Of a stretch of 26,021 bases of DNA, positions 15,341-24,630 are shown piece by piece. The notes below the pieces were generated by a model. It had not been told where the DNA came from, ran no database searches, and was given only the letters and a program-made list of their open reading frames with translations. The stretch is from positions 1 to 26,021 of IMG/VR virus record IMGVR_UViG_3300042881_001776, one strand, 5' to 3'. Each line of letters opens with the position of its first letter. Positions within the stretch are counted from its first letter, which is position 1. The position numbers were made by a program, and so were the translations under genes. This DNA is from a virus.

Positions 15341-18300
15341 ATGCCAGCATCCATCATTGTCGCGGGACTTGTAGAAGCAGGCGTATTCGCTGCGAGTAGT
15401 TTGGGCGCTATGGCTGCAACAGCGGCTATTCGGTTTGCAACGTCTGTCGTTGTCTCTAAGGCCTTTGGGAATAAAAACTCAAGCGCTCAAGATGCCGGGG
15501 TAAGGCAACAGCTTCCTCCCGCGGCTAATTATTCCGTTCCGATTGTTTACGGAGATGCTTATCTCGGTGGAACCTTTGTCGACGCGGTGTTGTCTACCGA
15601 TCAAAAGACAATGTATTACGTTCTTGCCATTTCCAGTGTCAGCAACAATGGACAGTTCTCTTTTGACACGACTGATTTTTGGTACGGTGACCGGCAGATT
15701 ACTTTTGACGGAACAGATCCGACTAAAGTTGCATCCCTGACTGACGGCAGCGGCAACCCTCAGACAAACATCAATGGTTACATGTACATCAACTTGTACA
15801 CATCGACCAATGCTGGAGTCATAACATCAATCAATGGATCTGCTCCCAATGTTGTAATGGGTGGATCAGACATTGACGCATCACTTCGCTGGCCTGCAAG
15901 CGGCAGGCAGATGAATGGATTAGCGTTTGCCATCGTCAAACTTATCTACAACAGAGACGCAGGAACGACGGGATTAGAACCCATTACTTTTAAGTGCTCT
16001 CAATACCTAAACGGAACCGGCGCAGCTAAACCCGGAGATGTCTGGTACGACTACATGACCGACACGCGATATGGCGCAGGCATGACGGGTCTAGTGGATT
16101 CTGCCAGCGCGGCAACGCTCAACACTTACTCAGATACGCTCATTTCTTACACGAACTCATCTGGAGGCACGAGCAGTCAGGCGAGATATAGGATTAACGG
16201 TGTTGTTGATACGGCTCGACCAATCCTAGAGAACGTTGAACAAATTATCGAGGCTTGCGATAGTTGGATGACCTACAACGCTGCGTCTGGTCAATGGTCA
16301 ATTGTCGTTAATAAAGCCGAGACTTCTAGCTTCTCTTTCAACGATACAAATCTAATCGGTGACATTCGAGTTAGTACGACCGACATCAATCAGCAGATCA
16401 ACCAGATTGAGATTGACTTTGCAAGTAAAGAAGCACGAGATCAGCCCGACATCGTGTTTGCAGAGCTTCCCGCTGGTTCGCTTTATGCCAACGAGCCGAG
16501 GAACAAAGAGACTTATCGACTAGAGATGACCAACGATTCGGTGCAAGTTAAGTATCTTGCCAATCGTCGGCTTTTGCAGAGCAGAGAGGATTTATTAGTC
16601 TCGATTACCGCGGCTTACCCTGCGATTCAGGTTGATGCGGGTGATGTTGTAGACATTACAAACTCAGACTACGGATGGACTAACAAGCTCTTCCGAGTCA
16701 TGAAAGTTAACGAGGCTACGACACCAGATGGCAACCTCGGCGCAGCACTAGAGCTCACGGAATACTCGGCAACCGTTTACGCAGATCCCACCGCGGGATC
16801 AATCAGTCAATACACGCAGGCTCCGGCATCTGGCATCCCTTCCTCTCAATACATCTCAACTCCCGGAACTCCGTTGCTTTACAACACGCCACCGTATGCA
16901 CCCGCTCCTTGCGCTGATCCTCCGGTATTTAGTATGGTTGCCAGCGTTCCGGCCACTGGTCGAGTGTTGTTGATGTCGCTGTACTACACGACGGTTGCGA
17001 CTCCATCCTCATCGGATTGGAACCTGATTAAGACAACTAACACAATTGATGGCAATCCTTACACTCCATTGGTTTCACAGGTCTTTACAAATTTAACGCT
17101 TCCCTCTGGCACTTATTATTTCCGAGTCATTGCTAGTAACGGATCGGCTTCATCTGTCAGCGCAACATCCTCCGCAGTGGTATGGGACACAAGTGTCAGA
17201 ACTGTAAGTCTTAGTTCCACTGCCGTTCAATTTATAACCTCCTCTGCTGGTGTTGTATCGCCCTCTACGATCACGTTTACAGCGACGAGCACCTTTACAA
17301 GCCCAACGTGGCAGTGGCGCGTAGACGGTGTTTTACAGGCTTCCACAACTAATACTTTTGTACTTTCTGCGTTTGCGCCTAGCACTGCAAAAACAGTCTC
17401 AGTGACGGCAAGTCAAAGTGGGTGTTCGGCTACAAACTCGATGGTGATTTCTAGCATCCGCGATGGGTTGAACGGCCCGACCGGACCCACGGGCAGCGCT
17501 GGTCCAACAGGGCCCACAGGGGCTTCGGGCAGCGGCCCGACGGGCCCGACCGGACCCACGGGTGTTATCGGAGCGACCGGCCCAACCGGGGCGACGGGCG
17601 CAGCATCCACCGTGGCGGGACCCACAGGGAGTACCGGCCCGACCGGCCCAACGGGCAGCGGAGCGACTCCCGGAGGATCAAATACCAACGTTCAATTCAA
17701 CAACTCTGGCGCTTTTGGGGGCTCAAATAATTTTGTCTGGAATGGCACGAATGTCGGCATAGGGCTTTCTTCCCCATCCTACAAACTTCACACCTATGGC
17801 AGCGGAATTTCTGGCGGGATATTTATTGAGGACTCTGATCCTAATAGTGCTAGCCCCGTTCTTGTTGTCAGAGGCAATCGACTCGACAACAACAACAGCC
17901 AGAGTTTTAGTGGCGGCGTGGTTTTAGAGCATTTCAACTCTAGCGGAAACGGCTTAGTCACTGACAACACGCTAGGAACCATCTACTTTGGCGGGAATTA
18001 CAGCTCTACTCAATTCACTTACACAGCAAGCATTTCTGCTGTAGCAGAGGCTAATTGGTCGACAACAAGCAATGCCTCGACAGGGATTGCGTTTTACACC
18101 GGATCGACCGGCAACGCTATCGGCACAGCCAACATTTACTACGGCACAGAGAGAATCAGGATAAGAAGCGACGGCAATGTCGGTATCGGAACCACTGGGA
18201 ACTCATCAGCAAGACTTTTCGTAAAAGGCGCGAATACATCCTCATCAAGTTATTCTCTTTATTGCGAGCCTGCCGGAGCTGCTCCGACCTTTTATGTTGC

Positions 18301-18691
18301 GAATGATGGTGTTGTTTGTACTGGCGCTGAAATTGGCTCACCTTACAACAACACGACTTCCAATGCAGCAAATGTTTATGTTGCATCCAACGGCATACTT
18401 TACAGATCAACATCCTCACTCAAGTACAAGCAAGACATTCAGTCCGCCACATTTGGCTTGCAGGATGTTCTTAATCTGAGGCCGGTTACCTTCGCGCAAA
18501 AGAACGATCCTTCTGGCAATCGTTTCGCGGGATTGATAGCCGAGGAAGTACATGCCGCTGGCCTTACGGAATTTGTGCAGTATCACGAAGGGCAACCAGA
18601 TGCACTGCATTATGCAAATATGGTTGCGCTCTGCATAAAAGCGATTCAAGAGCTAACAAAACGCATAGAGGAGCTCGAAAAGAATGCTTGA
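15341..18691 (+). CDS. J-like tail tip/receptor-binding protein with collagen repeats and S74 chaperone
   Basis: A large tip protein (1116 aa) likely to contact the host receptor. A hydrophobic N terminus (~4-44) is followed by a J-like tip region (~50-480) that includes [20 protein letters not shown] and [15 protein letters not shown]. Residues ~520-700 look like Fn3/Ig-type beta domains. From ~709 to 780 runs a collagen-like G-P-T-G repeat. Then comes a fiber part with [16 protein letters not shown], and finally the S74 intramolecular chaperone (~1020-1116), with the probable Ser1025/Lys1030 dyad in S-S-L-K-Y-K and a terminal coiled coil. In the S74 family, the chaperone trimerises the fiber and cuts itself off. 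Fusion of J and an S74 fiber in one chain is notable. Confidence 0.9.
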   Translation: MPASIIVAGLVEAGVFAASSLGAMAATAAIRFATSVVVSKAFGNKNSSAQDAGVRQQLPPAANYSVPIVYGDAYLGGTFVDAVLSTDQKTMYYVLAISSVSNNGQFSFDTTDFWYGDRQITFDGTDPTKVASLTDGSGNPQTNINGYMYINLYTSTNAGVITSINGSAPNVVMGGSDIDASLRWPASGRQMNGLAFAIVKLIYNRDAGTTGLEPITFKCSQYLNGTGAAKPGDVWYDYMTDTRYGAGMTGLVDSASAATLNTYSDTLISYTNSSGGTSSQARYRINGVVDTARPILENVEQIIEACDSWMTYNAASGQWSIVVNKAETSSFSFNDTNLIGDIRVSTTDINQQINQIEIDFASKEARDQPDIVFAELPAGSLYANEPRNKETYRLEMTNDSVQVKYLANRRLLQSREDLLVSITAAYPAIQVDAGDVVDITNSDYGWTNKLFRVMKVNEATTPDGNLGAALELTEYSATVYADPTAGSISQYTQAPASGIPSSQYISTPGTPLLYNTPPYAPAPCADPPVFSMVASVPATGRVLLMSLYYTTVATPSSSDWNLIKTTNTIDGNPYTPLVSQVFTNLTLPSGTYYFRVIASNGSASSVSATSSAVVWDTSVRTVSLSSTAVQFITSSAGVVSPSTITFTATSTFTSPTWQWRVDGVLQASTTNTFVLSAFAPSTAKTVSVTASQSGCSATNSMVISSIRDGLNGPTGPTGSAGPTGPTGASGSGPTGPTGPTGVIGATGPTGATGAASTVAGPTGSTGPTGPTGSGATPGGSNTNVQFNNSGAFGGSNNFVWNGTNVGIGLSSPSYKLHTYGSGISGGIFIEDSDPNSASPVLVVRGNRLDNNNSQSFSGGVVLEHFNSSGNGLVTDNTLGTIYFGGNYSSTQFTYTASISAVAEANWSTTSNASTGIAFYTGSTGNAIGTANIYYGTERIRIRSDGNVGIGTTGNSSARLFVKGANTSSSSYSLYCEPAGAAPTFYVANDGVVCTGAEIGSPYNNTTSNAANVYVASNGILYRSTSSLKYKQDIQSATFGLQDVLNLRPVTFAQKNDPSGNRFAGLIAEEVHAAGLTEFVQYHEGQPDALHYANMVALCIKAIQELTKRIEELEKNA
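17465..17676 (+). repeat. Collagen-like GPTG repeat in the J-like gene
   Basis: About 70 residues of Gly-X-Y triplets, mainly GPTGPTG units with GASG and GAASTVA interruptions. The DNA is GC-rich (GGCCCGACCGG-type units) and uses different synonymous codons from unit to unit. It links the J-like body to the C-terminal fiber and S74 domain and probably forms a triple-helical rod. Confidence 0.92.
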
Positions 18692-18986
18692 TTGGACAAT
18701 CCAAAAGATGGAAGTGAAGCCGCAGGAAGGCTCTTATACGGATGTCGTTGTAACGGCTTACTGGTGTTGCTCTGCAAGCGATCAGGGGTTTGTTGCAAAT
18801 CAATACGGCTCGGCTTTATTCCCTGCTCCTACTTCGTCATTCACACCTTATCCCGACCTCACTCAAGAACAAGTCTTAGGATGGGTTTGGCAAACAATTA
18901 ACAAAGCTCAAGTCGAGGAAGAAGTTGAGAGACAGTTAAATCAACAGATCAATCCTCCTCTTGTCCCACTACCGCTGCCGTGGTAA
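18684..18986 (+). CDS. Small fiber-adjacent phage protein (possibly DUF7936-like)
   Basis: A 100-aa protein starting [11 protein letters not shown], followed by [40 protein letters not shown] and a C-terminal [11 protein letters not shown]. The WTIxxME start, a strand ending in W.C.A, T.E.VLGWVW and a final PxPW fit short proteins encoded next to phage tail fibers that I recall under DUF7936; that name is from memory. It overlaps the J-like gene by 8 bases (ATGCTTGA). A fiber cap or small virion protein is possible. Confidence 0.7.
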   Translation: MLDWTIQKMEVKPQEGSYTDVVVTAYWCCSASDQGFVANQYGSALFPAPTSSFTPYPDLTQEQVLGWVWQTINKAQVEEEVERQLNQQINPPLVPLPLPW

Positions 18987-19060
18987 AGTAAAAAAAACAC
19001 GACAGCCCATCGTTCTGCTGGGAGTGCCTAGCGAACGTCACTTACCGAGTAGAGGGAAAC
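18987..19060 (+). other. 74-base intergenic spacer
   Basis: One of the two clear non-coding gaps in the window. It starts with an A-run, has no good hairpin with a U-tract and no convincing -35/-10 pair. It ends with the SD AGAGGGA (19051-19057) for the next GTG start. It may be an mRNA processing or 5' region, but nothing definite is seen. Confidence 0.5.
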
Positions 19061-19543
19061 GTGGCCGTCTTTTCAAAAAACACCCTGACGCAGGTCAGTG
19101 GTTTCGACAATCAAATCATTGCAGGTGAACTGGTTTACAACCAGCGGACATATTGGAATCTCACTCTCAATAACTCCGACGGCACACCTAGAAATCTATT
19201 CGGCTCTACGGTTACGAGCCAGATCATACGGCGACAGCTCTCAAATGTTAGAGACTCGCGCTACGGTCTCACATTCGACATAGCCGATTACACGCCAGAG
19301 CCCTCACCGGTTAATCTGACGATCACCAATCAAGATCTTCCTAATGGTTCTTTCACGCTGGTGATTGATGAGTCGGCGTGGTCGGTCATGTCGACGGATG
19401 TTCAACTCGACATCAACGCAAACAATCCGGTTGGATTCTCTGGGAACATAAAAATCGCTATTCCTGCAAGCGGATCAACTCCGGCGCAAGATCTCATCAT
19501 CTTCTTGTTATTCCTTGTCAGGTCTGATGGAGTCACAAATTGA
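19061..19543 (+). CDS. Predicted beta-rich virion protein (baseplate/fiber associated)
   Basis: A 160-aa, mostly beta protein not matched to a named family. The pattern [24 protein letters not shown] opening, [13 protein letters not shown] and [20 protein letters not shown] resembles conserved proteins encoded beside collagen-like fibers in phages, perhaps an anchor or BppU-like domain; this is inference. Start is GTG 19061 (AGAGGGA SD just upstream). Its stop overlaps the next TTG start as TTGA at 19540-19543. Confidence 0.72.
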   Translation: MAVFSKNTLTQVSGFDNQIIAGELVYNQRTYWNLTLNNSDGTPRNLFGSTVTSQIIRRQLSNVRDSRYGLTFDIADYTPEPSPVNLTITNQDLPNGSFTLVIDESAWSVMSTDVQLDINANNPVGFSGNIKIAIPASGSTPAQDLIIFLLFLVRSDGVTN

Positions 19544-21387
19544 GCACGACAGTTACCTCCGCTAATCAGATCACGCTTGTTATAGATCAGGGCGTTATCG
19601 GCCCAACCGGGCCTGCCGGTGCAGCGGGCGGTCCGACGGGGCCCACGGGCTTGCCGAGCACAGTACCCGGACCAACCGGAGCGACGGGGCCTACTGGGGC
19701 GCAGGGAGCTGGCATCACCATCAAGGGAACGGTTGCCACAGTCGGTGACCTTCCTTCGTCTGGCAACACTCCCGGCGATGCTTATATTGTTCTGTCTAAC
19801 GGTCATCTTTATGTGTGGAGCGGATCTGCGTGGGGCGACTCCGGACAGATTGTCGGCCCGACCGGCCCAACGGGCGCTCAAGGGGTAACAGGGCCCACCG
19901 GGGGAGTCGGACCCACCGGGGCGGCATCCACAGTAACCGGACCGACTGGGCCCACCGGGGCAACGGGTGCAGCATCTACGGTTCCCGGACCAACCGGCGC
20001 TCAGGGGAATACAGGCCCTACTGGCGCTGCTTCTACGGTTCCCGGACCGACGGGCCCGACGGGCCCTGCCGGAGGTGGTGGTAGCGCGATCACGGTTAAG
20101 GATGAAGGAACGACGCTTACTACGAATGTCACATCGTTTGACTTTGTAGGCTCAGGAGTCACTGCAACGGCGGTCGGCGATGCTGTCACGGTTTCGATCA
20201 CTGGCGGCACTGGGGCGACCGGCCCCACGGGCCCCACCGGAGCGGCTTCTACGGTTCCGGGCCCAACCGGCGCTCAGGGCAACACCGGCCCAACCGGCCC
20301 AACTGGGGCGGCAAGCACTGTGCCCGGACCGACCGGTGCGCAAGGAAATACCGGAGCCACTGGGAGTGTCGGTCCGACGGGCCCCACAGGGCCTGCTGGT
20401 GGTGGTGGCAGCGCTATCTCGGTCTCAGATGAAGGCACTCAGCTAACAGCGAGCGTTACATCCTTTAACTTTGTAGGCTCCGGCGTTACGGCCACATCTG
20501 TTGGCGATGCGGTTACGGTGAACGTCTCCGCGGGAGTCGGACCGACCGGTCCGACAGGGGCTGCTAGTACGGTTCCCGGCCCAACGGGGGCAACGGGCCC
20601 TACCGGCGCTGCAAGCACAGTGGCCGGTCCCACAGGGCCCACGGGGGCGCAGGGCATTCAAGGAGTGACCGGCCCGACCGGTGCGGCGAGTACAGTGGCT
20701 GGCCCAACGGGGCCCACCGGCGCTCAAGGCGCTCAAGGCAACGTCGGACCGACCGGGGCAACGGGCGCGACAGGGCCCACAGGGCCTGCATCTGCAATCG
20801 GAACGGGCTTTCAAAGCTACAGCTACACGGGCGACGGCACGACAACTTCATTTGCGGCAACGGGCGGCATAACCGCTCTATCCGTGATTGTTCTTGAGAA
20901 CGGTGTCGCGCAAGTTCCCACGACTGACTACACGGTCTCGGCCGGTAATGTGGTTTTTGGAACTGCTCCTGCTAGCGGTGTTGGGATCAACATTCGAGTG
21001 CTCGACGGCTATCAGGGCCCGACCGGTGCGACAGGCCCTTCGGGAAGCGGTCCAACGGGGCCCACGGGGGCTCAGGGCGCTGCCAGTACGGTTCCCGGCC
21101 CGACCGGACCGACTGGAGCCGCAGGGGTGAACGGTCCGACAGGGCCCACGGGCGCGGCTTCTACGGTGGCTGGCCCAACTGGCCCAACGGGGGCTACAGG
21201 GCCTGCTGGCAGTGGTTCTATCCCTGTCTCCGACGAGGGCGTTCCTGTAACCACAAGCGTCACATCTTTCAACTTTACTGGCGCTGGGGTAACGGCAACC
21301 GCGACGCTCGGCGCTGTAACTGTAAACGTTCCGGGTGGCGGCGGCGGTGCTTCCGGTGGCATCATGACTGCAATGATTTGGGGATAA
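19540..21387 (+). CDS. Collagen-like tail fiber / appendage protein
   Basis: A 615-aa modular fiber. After a short head (TTG start at 19540, inside the TTGA overlap), collagen-like GPTG blocks alternate with small beta modules. First comes a [20 protein letters not shown] module (~19714-19854). Three copies of an S-(I/A)-x-V-x-DEG module follow, at about 20083-20205, 20410-20535 and 21217-21345, and a different module with [20 protein letters not shown] at ~20791-21013. The Gly-X-Y blocks predict a rigid homotrimer rod with beta beads. The end is glycine-rich ([17 protein letters not shown]). Such proteins are typical of phage fibers and host-binding appendages. Confidence 0.88.
   Translation: MSTTVTSANQITLVIDQGVIGPTGPAGAAGGPTGPTGLPSTVPGPTGATGPTGAQGAGITIKGTVATVGDLPSSGNTPGDAYIVLSNGHLYVWSGSAWGDSGQIVGPTGPTGAQGVTGPTGGVGPTGAASTVTGPTGPTGATGAASTVPGPTGAQGNTGPTGAASTVPGPTGPTGPAGGGGSAITVKDEGTTLTTNVTSFDFVGSGVTATAVGDAVTVSITGGTGATGPTGPTGAASTVPGPTGAQGNTGPTGPTGAASTVPGPTGAQGNTGATGSVGPTGPTGPAGGGGSAISVSDEGTQLTASVTSFNFVGSGVTATSVGDAVTVNVSAGVGPTGPTGAASTVPGPTGATGPTGAASTVAGPTGPTGAQGIQGVTGPTGAASTVAGPTGPTGAQGAQGNVGPTGATGATGPTGPASAIGTGFQSYSYTGDGTTTSFAATGGITALSVIVLENGVAQVPTTDYTVSAGNVVFGTAPASGVGINIRVLDGYQGPTGATGPSGSGPTGPTGAQGAASTVPGPTGPTGAAGVNGPTGPTGAASTVAGPTGPTGATGPAGSGSIPVSDEGVPVTTSVTSFNFTGAGVTATATLGAVTVNVPGGGGGASGGIMTAMIWG
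19594..21215 (+). repeat. Collagen-like G-P-T-G repeat blocks
   Basis: Blocks at roughly 19594-19713, 19855-20082, 20206-20409, 20536-20790 and 21014-21215 contain [24 protein letters not shown]-type units. Protein-identical units are encoded with scrambled codons (Pro as CCG, CCC, CCA or CCT; Thr as ACC, ACG, ACA or ACT; Gly all four), so DNA identity is much lower than protein identity. The minus strand of the same region reads as PVGPVG repeats, which explains several long antisense open frames. Confidence 0.92.
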
Positions 21388-21390
21388 AAA

Positions 21391-21765
21391 ATGGCAGCAC
21401 CTAATTTAGTTTCACCGACAACGATCACGGGTAAGAGTGCAACCGTGAACCTTACAACGACTTCAGCAACATCTGTGCTTAGTAACGCTGCAAGCTCTGG
21501 CAAGGTCTTAAAGATCAACAGTCTTTACGTTGCCAACATAGACGGAACATCTAACGCTGACATCACAATCAATTACTACTCTGCTGCTGCATTAGGTGGT
21601 ACAGCTACGGCGATCTGCTCAACAGTAGCAGTTCCTGCTGATGCTACTTTAGTAGTGATCGACAAGGATGCTTATATCTACGTTGAAGAAGATCGCAGTA
21701 TCGGGGCAACGGCTGGCAGTGCAAGTGATCTCCAGATTGTTGTGTCCTACGAGGAGATTTCCTGA
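21391..21765 (+). CDS. Small beta-rich virion protein (fiber-associated)
   Basis: A 124-aa protein (MAAPNLVSPTTITGKSATVN, then KVLKINSLYVANIDGTSNAD) predicted all-beta. I recall this pattern from conserved virion proteins of cyanophages and other aquatic phages. Exact role unknown. SD is weak (GGGGATAAAAATG). The end overlaps the LamG gene as TGATG at 21763-21767, with SD GAGGAG just upstream for that gene. Confidence 0.75.
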   Translation: MAAPNLVSPTTITGKSATVNLTTTSATSVLSNAASSGKVLKINSLYVANIDGTSNADITINYYSAAALGGTATAICSTVAVPADATLVVIDKDAYIYVEEDRSIGATAGSASDLQIVVSYEEIS

Positions 21766-23861
21766 TGCCTATCGGTAACGGTGGAATTATTGGCCCTGCT
21801 AACGTACCGACGCTTCTGTCGGCTAAGGGTGTATGGTCTCTGAGAGAAGCACAGCTTGCACAGCGTCAAGGCATCTGGCCTTTAGGGTTGATTCCTGATC
21901 CTTATTTTGAATACACAACTCTTTTACTTCCCGGCAACGGAACCAACGGCGCACAGAACAACACGTTCTTAGATAGCTCTACCAATAACTTCACCATCAC
22001 CCGCAACGGCAACACCACACAAGGTACGTTCTCACCGTTCTCACAGACGGGGTGGTCAAACTACTTTGATGGGAGTGGGGATTATTTGAGTGCTGCAAAT
22101 AGTTCGGCATTAAATTTGGGAAGCTCAAACTACACAATTGAGTGCTGGTTTTATGCACCGTCAGCCCCGACAGCCAATGACGGAATTTTTACCAAAGGAA
22201 ATACAACGTCCGTTGGTTCTGAGGCATGGTCGCTTGAATTTGTAAATTCGTCTGGAAATGTTGGATTTGGTGTAGGCGCTTATAATTCTTTTGCATCTTA
22301 TTTGCTTTCTAGTAGCACAGCGGCAACATTAAATGCGTGGAATCATATTGCAGTCGTAAGGAACGGAACGTCGCATACTATGTATTTGAATGGGGCTTCT
22401 GTAGCAACTGCCACAGCAAGTTATACAGTTACGTCAGCAGGTTCTTTATATATTGGAACCGGTTGGTACGCACCTTCAACTAGGGATTTTATTGGTTATA
22501 TTTCTAACGCACGTTTGGTTATTGGCACTGCCGTCTACACATCAGCCTTTACGCCATCAACGTCGCCTTTAACGGCAATCACTAATACAGCACTTCTCAC
22601 TTGCCAATCCAACCGCTTCATCGACAACAGCACCAACAACTTCACCATCACTGTTAACGGAAACACCTCCGTACAAGCCTTCTCTCCATTCAACCCAGTA
22701 CTACCGTGGAATGCTGCGAATAATGGTGGGTCAGGGTACTTTGATGGGAGTGGGGATTATTTGACTGCGCCAAGCAATATCGTTGATTTTGCAGCAGGAC
22801 AGGCCTTTACTGTTGAGTTCTGGGTTTATTTGTCGTCAATTTCAACTGCACAGTCAATTACGCAAGGAGGCGCTAATACGCTTTCTTTGGCAGTTTCTGG
22901 TGGTCAAGTTTTCTATGGAAAAGCAGGAGTTATTGACCTTTTAGTCGGAACGATGGCCGCAGCTAACCAATGGGTGCATATTGCAGTTGGTAGGAACTCT
23001 TCAAACACATCAAGACTATGGGTCAACGGAACAAGCGTAGCCACCTCTGGTTCAGATACTTATTCATTTAACGCTGCAACCATGTACATTGGCTCTAATT
23101 CAACTCCGGCAGCTTACTTGAATGGTTACATGGCAGGTCTTCGTGTTGTAAAAGGTTCTGATGTTTATGGAGTTGCCAACACATCCATCACAGTCCCAAC
23201 CGCACCACTAACAGCAATCACCAACACCCAACTCCTCCTCAACTTCACCAACGCCGGTATCTACGATGCCACTAGCAAGAATGATCTGGAGACGGTGGGC
23301 AATGCTCAGATCAGTACGACACAGTTCCAGTTCGCCCCAAGCAGCATGGCTTTTGATGGAAATGGCGACTACTTAATAATGCCTGATGTGCAAACTGGTC
23401 AGTTCTTAACTGGCGATTTTACTGTGGAATATTGGTGTCGATTTGGTAGTCAAGGAACAAATTATGCTCCTCAAGTAGGGACTTTAACCAGCGCATCTCC
23501 GTCTGGAACTTGGAGATTCGGAACTTTTACAAATAATGGTGGCGTATATTTGAGTTACCACAACGGATCTACATATGTAGACCTTCAATTTGGGTCAACT
23601 GCTTATAACGATAATACATGGAGACATTTCGCTTTAACAAGAAGTGGAACCACGGTGCGAGCTTTTGTCAATGGAACTCAAGTTGGCACAAATCAAACCG
23701 TAAGCCAAAACTTTAATAGCTCAAATAAAGTTTCTGTTGGAGCCGAACTGTTAAACCCCACTTACTTTAACGGTTACATCCAAGACCTTCGCATCACCAA
23801 AGGCTACGCTCGCTACACATCCAACTTCACAGCGCCTACTGCGCCATTTCCTGTTCAGTGA
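21765..23861 (+). CDS. Triple LamG (concanavalin A-like) virion adhesin
   Basis: A 698-aa protein of three LamG/concanavalin A-like domains of about 200 residues each. Each has a YFDGSGDYLS, YFDGSGDYLT or FDGNGDYLIM start, a YTIECWFY, FTVEFWVY or FTVEYWCR strand, a W.HIA or W.HFA core with VNGT or LNGA, and an exit loop (TALLTCQSNRFIDNSTNNFT and relatives). An N-terminal ~50-residue segment (GVWSLREAQLAQRQGIWPL) probably anchors it to the virion. LamG domains bind glycans, so surface attachment is likely. Codon use changes abruptly between AT-rich middles and C-rich joints of the domains. Confidence 0.9.
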   Translation: MPIGNGGIIGPANVPTLLSAKGVWSLREAQLAQRQGIWPLGLIPDPYFEYTTLLLPGNGTNGAQNNTFLDSSTNNFTITRNGNTTQGTFSPFSQTGWSNYFDGSGDYLSAANSSALNLGSSNYTIECWFYAPSAPTANDGIFTKGNTTSVGSEAWSLEFVNSSGNVGFGVGAYNSFASYLLSSSTAATLNAWNHIAVVRNGTSHTMYLNGASVATATASYTVTSAGSLYIGTGWYAPSTRDFIGYISNARLVIGTAVYTSAFTPSTSPLTAITNTALLTCQSNRFIDNSTNNFTITVNGNTSVQAFSPFNPVLPWNAANNGGSGYFDGSGDYLTAPSNIVDFAAGQAFTVEFWVYLSSISTAQSITQGGANTLSLAVSGGQVFYGKAGVIDLLVGTMAAANQWVHIAVGRNSSNTSRLWVNGTSVATSGSDTYSFNAATMYIGSNSTPAAYLNGYMAGLRVVKGSDVYGVANTSITVPTAPLTAITNTQLLLNFTNAGIYDATSKNDLETVGNAQISTTQFQFAPSSMAFDGNGDYLIMPDVQTGQFLTGDFTVEYWCRFGSQGTNYAPQVGTLTSASPSGTWRFGTFTNNGGVYLSYHNGSTYVDLQFGSTAYNDNTWRHFALTRSGTTVRAFVNGTQVGTNQTVSQNFNSSNKVSVGAELLNPTYFNGYIQDLRITKGYARYTSNFTAPTAPFPVQ
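22062..22089 (+). repeat. 28-bp direct repeat, copy 1 (LamG domain 1)
   Basis: Identical to 22737-22764 over 28 bases, encoding YFDGSGDYL at the start of the first LamG domain. Exact DNA identity with GGG and TTG codons stands out because the flanking domain sequence has diverged. Confidence 0.95.
22737..22764 (+). repeat. 28-bp direct repeat, copy 2 (LamG domain 2)
   Basis: Second exact copy, in the same reading frame and same domain position as 22062-22089. Recombination between the copies would remove 675 bases, a whole number of codons (225) and about one LamG domain. Confidence 0.95.
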
Positions 23862-23869
23862 GGTAACAC

Positions 23870-24169
23870 ATGCTCTACAGCAAACTAGGATCAATACCAA
23901 AGCCGCAGACAGACGGTACAGAGGGCTGGGTTCAAGTGCCTGATGCGCCAGAATGTCCAGAAGGTATGGAAGTGGTTTGGTGGTCTCATGAGTGGGTTGT
24001 ACGCTCACCAAAGCCAGCAGACAGAGCAGGCTATCAATGGAATTGGCAGCACGATACAAGAAGCTGGGTAGAAGGTGCGTGGCCTAATGTGGAGCTAACC
24101 GTAGAAACGGTTGTTGCTTTAGAAACCGTTGCATCTTTAACGACCGATCAGATTGGGGTGATTGAATGA
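23870..24169 (+). CDS. Unknown Trp-rich small protein
   Basis: A 99-aa protein, unrecognised, unusually rich in tryptophan (9 residues, as in VVWWSHEWVV and WNWQHDTRSWVEGAW) and in Pro and acidic residues. SD GAGGT overlaps the LamG stop (TGAGGTAACACATG). Its stop overlaps the next start as ATGA (24166-24169). Location among adhesion proteins suggests a virion component or assembly partner. Confidence 0.75.
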   Translation: MLYSKLGSIPKPQTDGTEGWVQVPDAPECPEGMEVVWWSHEWVVRSPKPADRAGYQWNWQHDTRSWVEGAWPNVELTVETVVALETVASLTTDQIGVIE

Positions 24170-24630
24170 CCACAAAGATCACTGGCGCAAACGTCAACAC
24201 ACTTTCATTAGGTGTTGTTGGCGGTGTTGTGCAGACTACCTTAGCAGCGGCTCTAGAGAAGGTTACGATCTCTGCTACTGCTTCATCCGGCACGATCAAT
24301 TTTGAATTAGCCACTCAGTCAGTCTTGTATTACACCACCGCGGCTTCTGGAAACTTTACAGTAAATATCCGGGGAAACTCAACAACGACATTAAACTCCC
24401 TGATGGCTACAGGACAAAGCATTACGCTTGCTTTCTTGTCGACTCAAGGATCTCCTGCTTACTACAACTCATCAGTGACGGTTGATGGCGCTGCGGCCAC
24501 AGTCGATTGGTTTGGTGGAGCCGCTCCTTCTGCTGGCAATGCAAACGGTATTGATGTTTATACATACACCGTGATTAAAACAGCGAATGCAACATTCACG
24601 GTGCTTGCGAGCCAATCAAGGTTTGCCTGA
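24166..24630 (+). CDS. Beta-rich virion protein
   Basis: A 154-aa protein of low charge, rich in Thr, Ser, Ala and Gly and predicted all-beta (VTISATASSGTINFELATQS, SVLYYTTAASGNFTVNIRGN). I recall proteins with a TVSATAxxGTINFxVxTQSVxYYT pattern from phage structural clusters in aquatic phages. Function unknown; perhaps a fiber bead or decoration. The end overlaps the single-LamG gene as TGATG. Confidence 0.75.
   Translation: MTTKITGANVNTLSLGVVGGVVQTTLAAALEKVTISATASSGTINFELATQSVLYYTTAASGNFTVNIRGNSTTTLNSLMATGQSITLAFLSTQGSPAYYNSSVTVDGAAATVDWFGGAAPSAGNANGIDVYTYTVIKTANATFTVLASQSRFA

Noticed and set aside
18055-18306. Plus-strand ORF of 83 codons in the S74 fiber region (and minus-strand 18156-18419)
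   Set aside because: Out-of-frame shadows rich in Arg, His, Gln and Cys inside the J-like gene.
20001-20814. Long minus-strand open frames reading PVGPVGP collagen-like repeats (also 17413-17688, 19587-19769 and 21072-21518)
   Set aside because: They mirror the GPTG repeat on the other strand; GC-rich Gly/Pro/Thr codons lack minus-strand stops. No SD or gene-order support.
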